From: Oscarella lobularis
Lineage: Eukaryota; Porifera; Homoscleromorpha; Homosclerophorida; Oscarellidae
NCBI RefSeq assembly: GCF_947507565.1
Contig: NC_089188.1
Location: forward strand, 806,001-870,000
Length of the DNA stretch: 64,000 nt
Reading direction: 5' to 3'
The notes beneath the pieces were generated by a model. It did not search any database and had not been told where the DNA came from. It worked only from the letters and a program-made list of their open reading frames with translations. The position numbers and the translations under genes were made by a program. Below, one piece after another: positions 13,201 through 24,200 of the stretch; position 1 is the first letter of the stretch, and each line of letters begins with the position of its first letter.

Positions 13201-16193
13201 GCAACGTGACTACTTATTAGTCCTTATGATTTTAAAAAGAAGGCTAAACTTCTTGTATCCGGACGCTCTTTGCGCAAAGTCTCAGCACAAAAGTTATTTC
13301 TGGTTCCAACCTGTTTAGTAGTAGTAGTACATAGGGTACGTCGTTTGTGTGCAGGTGGCTAATGCTGTGTGTATTCCATACATCACCTTATCAATGAGAT
13401 CAGGTAAATTTTTCAAGAAGTGCTGGCACATCAGCTTTGATGTCTCTTCAATTTTTCGTTCGTCTGCTCTAGAAGGCTTCTAAAATTAAATGAACAAATT
13501 CAAAACATCAGTAATGGATCAAATAACATAAGAATCCGTTCACCTTCTTAGTCAGTCTCCGTTCTCTCGGTGGATCTCCACCCGTTGCTCTTATCACGCA
13601 GACTCGGATAATGTCGGCAAGAATTTCCTCCTGCGGACCCTGCATGCCTATTGTATTGCCAGAAATAAATTCCACGCGATAATGACTTTTACATTGGCCA
13701 ACAAACCTCCTTCCAAAAGAAGGAACGTCATCGCTTTCCAGTCAGTCAGCAGTGGAAGGTCATCCCACAGAGAATCCACAACGTATTCCAAGGGAGTGTT
13801 GCTATGGTGATCCTCACACCACATGACCAGCATACACAGAGCCGTTTCTTCATTACTCCAATCTAGAAACGCAACAAAGAATCAATTATTATTTATAGAT
13901 AGCGAATTAGGAATACTCTGTAGATAGCAATCATCTCTCTATACTGGGAGCCAAAGGTACATAATAGTGACACATCTATACTGTACAGTAAAGCCTCGGT
14001 CTGAATAGTAGACAATGTGTCCACTAAAAGAGGACCACTAATTAGCTTCTCAAAATATATATATAATAAGCACTAGTTGAACAGGTTTCCTATGCTAAAT
14101 GTATTATATTGGTTTAATTAATTAATTAATTAATTAAACGGCCTGTGACACGCTTTCAAAGTCTGCAAAAAGAGCCGGCTGTATGCACCGCGTTCACCTG
14201 TGCAATTCAATTCGGAATCGGCCGACTCCTCTTTCCACGACTCGACGCTATCGTCCGACAAGTACGTGCGCTGAAAAAAGCGTCCGGCAGCGTGGCTTCT
14301 CGACGGCTTCGCCGAGAGCATCAGTCTCGCGATGGCGTCGCAGGTCGCCTTCGCCAAAGGATCGAACCTTGCAAGAACAGAGACTCAAATATGACGTATC
14401 GAGAGTAAAATAGACCTAAGCTTACGTCATCAACTGCTCCACTATTTCGAATGCTTGCAATGTGACGCGCTCGTCGACGTCTCGTAGCATCTCGACGAGA
14501 CGGTCCTCGAGAAAATAGATAATAAAGACAAGGATTTATTGATTAATGACTGATCTATCAACTTTGAATCGTTCGGTGAAATCCGACAGCTTGCCTTGGT
14601 TTTGGGGATCAAGGAAGACGTTGAGAAGAGCAGCAAGAGTTTCGTGACGCACGTCGCCACTCTGACATTAGCACAATTACTTTCCAAGTACAGTCACGCC
14701 AATGCTACCTTATCATATAGTGCCCAACCCAAATATTTGAGATATTTGTCTTGCACAAATTCCTCTTTGCACTGGACCATCCATTCGCCTAGTTGGATGA
14801 CGCCAGTTGTTCGAATGTCAGGTCGAATGTCCCTTTTATAGCAGTTATCATCGATTTCATTTTTGCCAATATGTTGACGCAGGTACTTGGTTCTGTGCTT
14901 CAAAATTTGTGTGGATACTTCTTCCATGATTTCCATAATCGTTTCAATGTCTTTGTTCAGCTAATAAAGAATTACGTTACACAATCATAAAGTTTATTGC
15001 TTCAATGTATTCTATGGGTAAATACACTGTAATTAATTCATTAAGCCTCTAATTGAAGGTTTACACTACATGATTATATTAATTAATGATTTTCCATACA
15101 TCTCTGATTTGCAATTCCAAAATTTCAATTCGTTGACTGGAAACCTTTTTCTTTGACTTGGCTCTTTCCGCAATCAAATGAGACTATCAAAAAAAGCAAT
15201 TTCCCAGACTGCCACATATAAAACATTTTGACAAGACTTCGTGCTGTTCGGCTGTTGTTTGTTTCTTCTCCAAAATCGATCCCAAACCGGTCACAATGCT
15301 CAGTCCTAAAAAAATCCCGCGTCTTCACAAGAAGACGTAATAAGAAGCAATTTCTACCAATAAAAGTGCCCGTATGCCGGAAAGGATAACACGCGGAGAG
15401 CGAAAGATGAATAGCCCACGAGAGAAAAGTTTCCTGGAAAAAATCGTCGTCGATCATCCCCTTGGCAACGCACTGCTGAACGAACTCTTGAACAAACAAT
15501 CCCAGATTATACTAAAAAAAAATAAAAACACATTGTAAGTACTAACTGTAGAAATAGAGTAAGGGAACAGGTCCTGACTTTAAAATTCTTATGAGGTTTT
15601 CCCCGCGAAAGAATCGGATGCGGGCCTTGTAGAACATTGGCCACGTGGCCATGGATCACTGGAGCAATGTCCTCAGCATATACTTCATCAATGTCCAGAG
15701 AGCCTAAATACAATTATTACTTTTATATTTATTTCCTAATTTTTTGACTACCTTTCCAACCGCAAGACTCCAACAAGAATTCCACAATTTCGATTACGGC
15801 CTCGTCGCGCGTTTCTTCAAACTTGTCAAACCAGCCAAACAAGACAACCTGGGGGGAGGGGAAAGGAATCCTTGTCGCTGTTATCGCCACTCTAAATTCT
15901 TACATCGAACTTTTCCGCTTTTTCGTTCGTCACGACGTCGAACAATTTCACTTTGGTTCGCCCTCCCGATTTTTTTCCTCGTTTCCTCGGAGACGGTTTC
16001 TCTCCCCCTTCGTTCGTACGACGGCCCGGGTCGTCCTCGCCTGACTAAACGAGAACGGTAACGAAATTCTGTTTTCGCGGCGAAGACGACGCACGTCCGA
16101 CGCCGTTTCGGCGTTCTCGTTCTTTTTCGAGCGTTTCGTCGACGAATGGGACGCCGTCGGCTTGCGCTTCGACGCTGCTTTCTTCGGAGGCAT
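10294..16193 (-). CDS. STAG: Cohesin subunit SA (STAG/Scc3)
   Basis: SA is the HEAT-rich cohesin subunit that binds RAD21, CTCF-type partners and DNA. The start at 16193 gives MPPKKAASKRKPTASHSS, a basic N-terminus. Exons then follow the family order: SLDIDEVYAEDIAPVIHGHV, TGVIQLGEWMVQCKEEF + YLKYLGWALYDK (about 14730-14830; the stromalin block of SA proteins), VDSLWDDLPLLTDWKAMTFL (about 13700-13790), a long HEAT region, ILSTLDFEEDLQPLRNYRLL (about 10910-10970), then a Lys-rich then acidic tail (10412-10860) ending NRRLRSDMTELEGNTIF and a TAG at 10294. More than 20 exons with 40-200 bp introns are implied. Animal SA proteins are about 1,250 aa and this is of the same order. Confidence 0.9.
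14110..14139. repeat. TTAA microsatellite in a STAG intron
   Basis: A run of repeated taat/attaa units lies in a STAG intron (about 13,865-14,140), one of many in this window (also near 4815, 5611, 41940, 42625, 57178 and 62233). Confidence 0.8.
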
Positions 16194-16355
16194 CGCTTCG
16201 GGACGAGAGCTGCTTCTAGCGAAATGGCGCGCGCGGCGAAATGCGAACAGCTGAAGGAATTCGGTGTTTGCGCTAGTGGTGTCCCGGATCGGTGTCCCGG
16301 CGTTCAAAACATGGATAAATGATTTTTTATCTCTGTGGTGTAATGTTGATAATTT

Positions 16356-17148
16356 TTACACTACATTCGTACTAAAAGCGAATTGATCTCGTGGAGATTC
16401 TCCTACAATTTCCTCGGCAATCTCCTTCTTCCCAATTTTTATGAGAGCTTGTTCAACTTGTTCTCTAGCCTTCTCCTTTTCGTCAGGTCTAAAAGCGGAC
16501 TGAAACTTTCTCAAGAGTTCCCAAATGACTCGCTCTAAATCTCTCTCGTAGTTGGCCTCGATCACTTCAACAGCCGATTCCTCGATTTCGAGCTCACTCG
16601 CTAATTGCCAATAGCTCTTACCAATATGACGAGCAACTATAACAGTATACATGAAGAAACGGAAGAGACACAGCACTGAGATAAAACCTGTCTGCAAAAA
16701 AGGCCACAGCTTTGATGCGGTTTTGGTTCTCGAATCTCTCGGTGAACTGGACGATCGATCGGACATCGGTTGAGGCAACGACGCAGCTTGGCCTTGAGCT
16801 TCTTCAGCTCGACCTCGAGGTACTTCAGCTCGACCTTGAGGCACTTCCGCTCGATTTTGAGCCACGTGGCCTTGAGCTTCTTGACCTGCACACGATAGCG
16901 TACACAATCAATAAAGGAATGTTGATAAAATCGTTGGAGCACTGACTTCCATAGTATGTCCTTCCAAAGAAGAAATTGGCCTGTGAATGACCGTGCACGT
17001 TGATGTCGCCAGACATGGACGAGTCAGAGGCTCTAGTTTTGTTTTCGGACGCTTGCTGCGGAGTGCTTGTTGCTGGTTCGGAAGCGTTCGCTTCCTGTTT
17101 TGCAGTTTCCTCAAAATAAGCGGGAGTTAAAAGACGATTAGAACTCAT
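16356..17148 (-). CDS. Death-domain protein A with Gly/Asn-rich motif
   Basis: A three-exon gene. Exon 1 starts MSSNRLLTPAYFEET (17148) and carries a low-complexity S/T/A linker, then a motif GDINVHGHSQANFFFG (about 16955-17010). Exon 2 has a short repeat of GRAEVP-like units (about 16790-16880) and ends KLWPFLQ. Exon 3 (16356-16640) is a six-helix Death domain: VARHIGKSYWQLASELEIEE, VIEANYERDLERVIWELLR, then ALIKIGKKEIAEEI. Death domains assemble by homotypic binding in apoptosis and innate immune signalling. The protein has no caspase, kinase, NACHT or TIR module, so it is a small adaptor. The motif in exon 1 recurs in the tandem paralogue. It lies 163 bp from the STAG start. Function is inferred. 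Confidence 0.75.
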
Positions 17149-17290
17149 AGGACCGAAAAAAGGGCCAGCGAAAACGCGATAAACTGCACTAAAGAATAAA
17201 AAACCACTGCTGCTTCAGTAGTAGCGTGCGCTAATTCGAATTCGATCTATCAGATTTATTTCATTACTCCATTACTCTTTAGTTCCACAA

Positions 17291-18025
17291 CTACTTCATT
17301 TTTCCAATATCATACACAATATCATTGCGCTCTATTTCTCTGAGAGCCTTCAAAACTGTGGCCTTTCCTTTCTGCTCATCTCCCTGGCATTTACGTTGGA
17401 ACTTGAGCATCAGATTCCATATAACTCGTTCTAGATCTCTAGGATGATTTCGTTCCATTAGCTCCACGTCCCCTTGACTTATACCCAGTTCAATAGCCAA
17501 ACTCCAATAATCTCTACCAATTTGCTTCACAACTAAACCAGAAACTGTAAAACAACAATTAATCAATAAATAGAAGAAGCACAACCTTTTCTCAAAAACG
17601 ACCACATCTCAGGTTCACCTTGCTCAGCTATCCCTCCCATTGGTGATGACAACGGCTGTGGCACTCCAACAATGGTGTGAGCTGAGCATGAACAGCGAAA
17701 AAAATATTACTACATAACATTTGTTATTTTACTGTTTTGATTTTGATTATTGAGTAAATAAATATCCCTCTAATCACGTGCTCTAATACATACGTGAATT
17801 TCCCTGAATTTGATAAACTGTCGCCTTTTGCATGAAAACAGTAGCTGAACCGTGATCTCTCACGTTGATATTGCCCGTGAAACCGCTCGGAGAATCGTGA
17901 CGAGGCTCGGTGTTGCCAGCAGAAGCTGTTGCACCTCCTCCGACTGCAGCACATTGCGGCGCAGCTGAGCTTTCTTGCGGACTGTCGGTAAAATGAGCGG
18001 GTGGAAGCAGTCGCTCCGGATTCAT
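17291..18025 (-). CDS. Death-domain protein B, tandem paralogue of A
   Basis: Same layout as its neighbour, whose start lies 142 bp downstream of this stop. Exon 1 begins MNPERLLPPAHFTDS (18025), shares RLL-PA-F with gene A, then has an Ala/Gly-rich linker and the motif GNINVRDHGSATVFM followed by KATVYQIQGN (about 17800-17885). The middle exon ends PEMWSFLRK, matching KLWPFL in A. The last exon (17291-17530) is the Death domain: VKQIGRDYWSLAIELGISQG, ELMERNHPRDLERVIWNLML, then ALREIERNDIVYDI. The VYQIQG run resembles an RHIM core ([IV]Q[IV]G), but not exactly. The pair has diverged well beyond recent duplication, with only the ends and the motif kept, suggesting both parts are functional. 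Confidence 0.75.
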
Positions 18026-18109
18026 GTATATAAAAAGTATGAAGCGGAAAAAAGCAACAAAAAGCCGTAGGGATCTAACGCGCGCTAGGACTCCGCATAT
18101 GACTGTTGT

Positions 18110-19066
18110 TTACCATTTAGGTGTAACCTGATTTTCTAACAACATGCCATACAAAAGTCCCACGCAGTCATTTTTAAATCCAAAAACGGTGGACTTTTTC
18201 CCCGACGTCTTGAGACGATCGTACAAAGCGACGTCCGACTTGACCCACGCAACGTTCGTACTTCCTGACTCCGATTCCAAATCAAGGGTATTCAACTGAA
18301 AACAAACGAATCCGAATATGCGACCGTTCGTGTAGATAGCCTGTCCAGCCAAGGGAACGTCCAAAACTTTGCCCATCGCAGTGAGACCACTCGAAACTCC
18401 GAAAGCAGCCAGTCGAGAAAATAAATACATAATCGACTTAAATAGCAACTGATCAGCTGACCAGCCAAACGAATCAATAATAAAACCGGTGTGAGGATAT
18501 AGAAGATTATTGCACGTCGTCATTCCTCCTGTTGTGACGTCATTTGAAATTTTCTGTCGACTAAGATCAAAACATAGCGATGCGATGTCGCGATGATGAC
18601 GCTCTCGAGTGAAGTCCGTCGATTCGCTGAAGGGAGCTAGTTTGCTACGGGTGAACGTTTCGTAGTCGGCCATGTGCCCGCCCACGTGTATCGTCTCGTC
18701 GAACCGATTCCACGTAAACGACACGGGCGATCCGGTCGCAGTTTGAACATTTTGAAATCGCGACGGAAAGAGAGCGTGAAAACTTCGCGTTAGATTGAGA
18801 TAGAGACTTCTGGCGACGAACTCGCGATTCGGATGGTCGTCTTGCGTAGCGTAGTGCCGAATTTCGGGAATTATTGGACGTGCGTGCTTGGAAAGAGACT
18901 CGATCGGAGCCGAGGCGGAAGACGCTTCGATGCGAGACGGTAACGCGTCGACGAGAACGGACTTTGTCAAGAGCTCGGCTTTGAGACGTGGCTCTACGAC
19001 TAGGGTTTTCGGATGAACGACGAGAGCGTTTACTAGACGAGACACTCTAGGACCTGTGAGTTGCAT
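18110..19066 (-). CDS. Probable mitochondrial large ribosomal subunit protein mL37 (PDCD9 family)
   Basis: A single-exon 318-residue protein. The stretch YTNGRIFGFVCFQLNTLDLE (about 18270-18335) followed by TNVAWVKSDVALYD fits the conserved C-terminal block of the mL37/mL65 (PDCD9) family as I remember it; these proteins belong to the mitochondrial large ribosomal subunit. The N-terminus MQLTGPRVSRLVNALVVHP is basic and amphipathic, consistent with a mitochondrial presequence. It is shorter than vertebrate mL37 (about 420 aa). mL65 of the same family is the alternative. It is unusual here in lacking introns. Confidence 0.55.
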   Translation of the reverse strand: MQLTGPRVSRLVNALVVHPKTLVVEPRLKAELLTKSVLVDALPSRIEASSASAPIESLSKHARPIIPEIRHYATQDDHPNREFVARSLYLNLTRSFHALFPSRFQNVQTATGSPVSFTWNRFDETIHVGGHMADYETFTRSKLAPFSESTDFTRERHHRDIASLCFDLSRQKISNDVTTGGMTTCNNLLYPHTGFIIDSFGWSADQLLFKSIMYLFSRLAAFGVSSGLTAMGKVLDVPLAGQAIYTNGRIFGFVCFQLNTLDLESESGSTNVAWVKSDVALYDRLKTSGKKSTVFGFKNDCVGLLYGMLLENQVTPKW

Positions 19067-19225
19067 CGAAACTCTTTATCCGGGAGGACGAAGAGTTCTG
19101 AACAAATCTATGATCAAATAATTTATCGCGAAATTTACTGGCGCACGTAGAACTGACTTCCTGTGGGCATGCTGTGGCTCTAATCGCATATATCAGTGAA
19201 AAAAGCAATCCAATCGACGAAAATA

Positions 19226-20613
19226 TTAATCAGGACATTGAGTCTTGGCCATATCCCACGCAGTGTCAAAAGCAGACACAACGAACCAAAAGAATTATTA
19301 TCCTAATAAAAACTTTATGTCATGCAACAATACTCTCACTCACCAGGCTCCAAAGGACCTCCTTCACAAGCAGCCAAATTTTCTACCATCTGCTCATAGT
19401 TAGACGTTACAAAAACAATCCCATCTAGAAATTTTCTCAACTCTAATGTGAAAGAAACCGTTCTGTTCAACATGGAATGATGTTTGAGCCAACGCAGGGA
19501 AGCGTCAGTCAGTGAGACTCGCTGCGCTCTCCATTGTCATTCAAACCATACGCGTCCTTCAAAGCCTTGGAAATTCCACGAAAGTTGTGCTCCTTCCATT
19601 ACTTACATTGAAACCTTGACAAGAATGACCAGGTGTGCACCTGTACGTACATGCACATGTAATTAAAATTTACCCGTCGGTCATCAAGCCTCCCATTCCA
19701 AAAAATCGACTAACTGGCTGCTCTTCTGGTTTGTTGACTGATTCAAATTTGTACTTTCCAGTCAAAAGCCTGCCGGGCAGCTGAAAGGAAAAATCTACCG
19801 TAATAGGTATTTTCTCTGCTCAGCATCTTACTGACAGGATGATATGCATAGAAGCGCATTCCTTAATGACACAGTGCGGGAATCAATTCCTTTTCAACTG
19901 ATCTAAACCTCGTTAGGGCATTATACATGGGTACCCTGACACACTGTTGGTAATACCCATCCATTTCGCTGACAGATGCAACAGATTTCCGCCTAAAAAG
20001 CAGCATGCTCCTTACTCGTTCAGATAAAAATGATAAGACTTACCACTTGCCACGCAGAACAATTAGACAAGGCCAATTCTTTAAATTTGCCTTCTAACAA
20101 CCCATTTTACAATCTCACATGTCCGTCTAGAGCAAATTTTATTCCTACTACCTTTATATAGCTGATGACACGCTTGAAGTCTCTCCTCTATTGGTGTGTT
20201 GTGGTCCGGCACATGCAAGTAGAAAATATCAACGCACTTTGATTGGAGACAGTGGAGAGACTCCGACATTTGAGCAGCAATTCCGGTTGCATCTAAAGAA
20301 ATAGGTTAAATCACACCCAACGCCAAACTGGACAAACAAGAAGTGTATGGGTTTGCCTTGGTGGCAATAAAAGCAGCACCTAAAATGACCTAATTCCTGT
20401 ACTTTGCTTTTGATTGAATCTGGAAACTCTCCAATGATTTTTTGGTCATTCCGTCTGAGTACCTAGAATTTCACTTTGTCGACGTTAATTAAAAGGATAA
20501 GTCCTTTTTTGTATATTCTTGCAGTGTCGAGCTCGAAGTAACCCTTGCTGAGAAACAATTCGACGATTTTCTGGCTCTACGTGAGCGAAACTCGAAACTC
20601 TGCAGTGGATTTA
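19226..20613 (-). pseudogene. AKR7-type aldo-keto reductase, left copy, decayed and missing exon 1
   Basis: This is a close copy (over 90% by eye) of the gene at 28968-30572. It keeps the exon coding CVDIFYLHVPDHNTPIEER (about 20180-20240) and most others, but it is broken. Exon 1 is missing at 20613, where transposon-like sequence begins. The splice acceptor before the last exon is lost. A stop at 19226 removes the terminal YFR. It also shares with the right copy a 4-nt insertion inside the QGMYN motif (about 19927-19936). A fragment matching the missing exon lies at 28679-28790, about 8 kb away. Confidence 0.8.
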
Positions 20614-20964
20614 AAAACGGGGGTGCGTGGGGGCAAAGCCTCCAGAAAAAAATTTTAGGGGGCAGAAGATCATAAACAATTCAATAAACAAATTTTTCGC
20701 TCGCTCAAATTTCTAACGTCACGGATACATAAGAAAAACATAGCACTGACAGCTGCCATTTTAAGTTTTGCACCTCAGTTTTGCACCTCAGTTTCGCACC
20801 TTTCTAATAATGAATGCTTGCGGCTCTTAAGTGAACATCTCCTTTAGGTAAAACTTTATAAAACGATTTCCTTTACTTGCATCAGAGTTTTTGTCAACCG
20901 TCGTCAGAGTAATGACTCGTTTGACCTCAGTAAAACCATTAGGAGTAAATATTTTCTCTCATAG

Positions 20965-21031
20965 GAATTAGTGTTGGAGAAGCAGGAGCGTTTGAAAGAG
21001 ACTATGAAGATGATGGGATTGGGTAATGCAG
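20965..21031 (+). pseudogene. Lone exon of an ABCA-type transporter
   Basis: A 67-bp stretch bounded by a good acceptor (ctctcatag) and donor (gtcag) encodes ELVLEKQERLKETMKMMGLG. This matches the cytosolic stretch (EKE.RLKE.MKMMGL) just before the membrane domain of ABCA lipid transporters. No other ABCA exon is visible nearby, so it is read as a stranded exon. Confidence 0.5.
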
Positions 21032-21230
21032 GTCAGTTCATTCAAGCGATGTCGAATTTGTAGAACAAGCCACGCTGCGCAATGTTAGCGTAGAAGTCGA
21101 AGCAAATCAAACATGCAATCTGTCACTGGAAATGCAATGATTAATAATGACAGGCAAATGTGGGCGTTCTTGTCTTTCACCGTAAGCAAATACGCATGCG
21201 CTAAACGGCCACTTCCTTCTAATATCCTCT

Positions 21231-24200
21231 ATGGCAGCAGCTTTAGAGACGGGAAGGCAGAAGTCACTAAAGATTGTCTTTGTCGGAAGCAGCAGCGTTG
21301 GGAAAACCTCTCTTTTTGTCCAGTTTCGTCATAAGGGCTTTGTTGGGTCTCCGGAAATAACTATGAGTAATGGCAGTGGTTACCAGGGATTAGAGACTAC
21401 CTAAAATGTTTCCGTAGATGCCGATGTGGCAGATACTCATGTTTTCGTGGATAACGTTCTGCACAAGATAAAGCTGTGGTGCCTATATAATATTCCTCCT
21501 TACTTGCTTACAAAGCAAAAATCGATTGATCTATACTTAATTAAGGGACACTGGCGATATCGAAAGGCGTTCTAACCGTATACTAAATCTTCATTTACGA
21601 GGAGCGCAGGCACGTAGTAAAAAAGACATAAGTCGACCTTCGTAGATAGAGTCCCGTATCAAAAGTCGGATAACATCAAATCTCGGACAGCTTCGCGCGC
21701 TCCCTGCTTGACAGGGCCGACTGCGCGTCAGTTATTTTGAAAGCTAAAGTGATTAAAAGGGTTAGGGAGTATCTCTGGCACACGGCTAGCAAGAAGGGTT
21801 TGTTTGTTATTTTTTCGGGTAGTCTAAGCATAGATGGATGTTCTAAGCTCGAACGGACACCGTCACATCCGGACAGTGGGATTTTCTCGTCAACCGTACA
21901 CTTTGCGACATATCAATCAAAAGCGATGTCTATATATACGTACGCCGATCGACCTGCGGTCGCCGAAAAGAGGCCCCTCTGTATCAAGAGTCGGGCACTT
22001 CTAAATTGGATTCTATTCGACAAGTCCATCATGATGTAACTCGAAAATTCTGATAAAACAAGCGAAAGTGGCTAAAATTATAATTATTGTCCCGCAAATC
22101 GTACTTGCAATCGTCGTTATTGAGCTTCTAACGCACTTTTGTAGATTGCGTGGCATCGATTAGAGCTCTTCGCAGTTTTTTTTATCAAGGATTCCGGGTC
22201 CCTTACACACATTTTAGTCGGTTTTCTCAAAGGGCACAGGCGAGCAGTAAATCTTGTTAGTATCCAGTGCATGGTGGATCAAAGTGGGGTCTCGAGACTC
22301 CCCTTTTTTAGACTTGAAAAGATTTTTTGTGACAAGAAGAATTTTTAGATGAAAGCGCCTTACAAACACGGAGTTATGCGAACTGCGGTGACCAATGGGC
22401 GATTAGCAATTAGCCCAGAACCGCGGAAATTTAGCCAAAAAAACAACGCCCTCTAAAAAATTTTCTGCTTGGAGGCGACGCTCCCAGACCCCCCCCCCCC
22501 CCCCCCCCCCCTCCCATTTGAAACTGCATCCGTCACTGGTAACACCCGCAGAGCTCGGATTGGTGTCTCGCGATGAACGAAACTATGTTGGTTTAGTCGA
22601 ATGCGAGTACTGTTGCTCGATTTAAGACTTTTCTTATATGCCGCCACTTTTGCTTGATTCTTATCTTTCCTTAGCGTATTAGGCTTACATCACGGATACT
22701 AGAAGTGCTTACATGCACTTACCGAAGAGAATCCAGTTTAGTCCGACTCTTGATATAGAAGTGCGTCAACTGCCTATTTTCAAACTGGATTTTTTCGGCG
22801 ACCGCAGGTCGGACCAGCGTTGATACTCTAAACGGAATCGCTAAGTAGAGGTAGAAAATAGAGCTTTCGATCAGTAAGCGGTTTCTTTCTCAAAGTGTAC
22901 GGTTTAGCAGAAAATCTCGATGTCCGGAATATGAGGATGTCCGTTCGAGATTAGATTACGCGAGGAAACAGACAAAAAACCCTTCTTGCTTCTATGTGCG
23001 ATTCGATGACTCCGCAACTGCTGTATGCCAGAGATGCTACTCACCTAAGCTTTAAAATGAACTGACACACAGTCGGCCCTGCCAAGCAGGGAACCCGGTA
23101 AGCTAGCTGAGATTTGATGTTGTCCGACGTTTGATACGGGACTCTGACCTAGATCTAAGCGTTCTCTCTCACGTGATTCAAGCGCTTACTTCGGCTCCTT
23201 CCACTTCCACTGCTCTAATAAATTAATAAGAGAGCTCTAGCACTAGTGTGGGGCTCTTTAATTAATTATTTGATAGTACACTATACTGACTACTACAGTA
23301 ATTCTAGTCTTCTTTCCTAGTCCAGCATTGACTGCAATTTCTGTTCTAAAACTGAGCTCTCTTATTAGATAATTCTAACTTACGCGATGGCCGTTTGTTG
23401 AAGCAAGCAAATACAAATGTTTATGCCCTTTACTTATCTCTACACCGCCAATATTAACTAAGTACGGTGTAGCGTCTAAAAACAGTGTACATACCTATGC
23501 AAGGTTTGCTTTTTAGTTTTAAAAGTGTGCACAGAAAACGTTTTGTATTATATTTTTGCGCAAAAAAATGCATTGGGTAAGTTACAACGAGGCAAAGGGG
23601 GCAAACGCCAAAGACCAGATAAGCACAAAACCCATTCGTCGGAAATAAACATCCCTAAACCTGACAAAAATGCATTATTCAATCTTCCTAAATGCCTGAC
23701 AAACCTGAAATAACGAACAACAAGCGGCAATTAAAAAACAGCTATGAAATATATTTATATTTATAAGGAGCAGGGAAGTAGGGGAAGGAAACGTACAAGG
23801 CATTCTTTTATAGAGGCTACTCAACTAATTGCAAACGTGTGCCGTGTGACCTACAGGGAGTCATTGTTGTGTTTGATATAACGTCAAAGGAGACATTTGA
23901 AGACACTCCTCAGTGGATTGAACAAGTGGAGGGGGTTAAAACACTATTCTGTTTATTAATTAAAGCAATAATATAATATTAAAACTCTACCTTAGGGGGC
24001 CGATCCAGGTTACGAAATGATTCTTGTTGGAAACAAAAGAGACGCTGAAAATTTGCGTCAAGTTTCGCTTCATGATGGGATGAAAATGGCGAATAAGTAT
24101 TTTATACCATACGTAGAGACAAGTGCCAAAATAGGATCAGAAGATATTGAAAAGGTAAAAATAAAACATTTAGGACTAAAGAAAAAGAAATTGTTATTAA

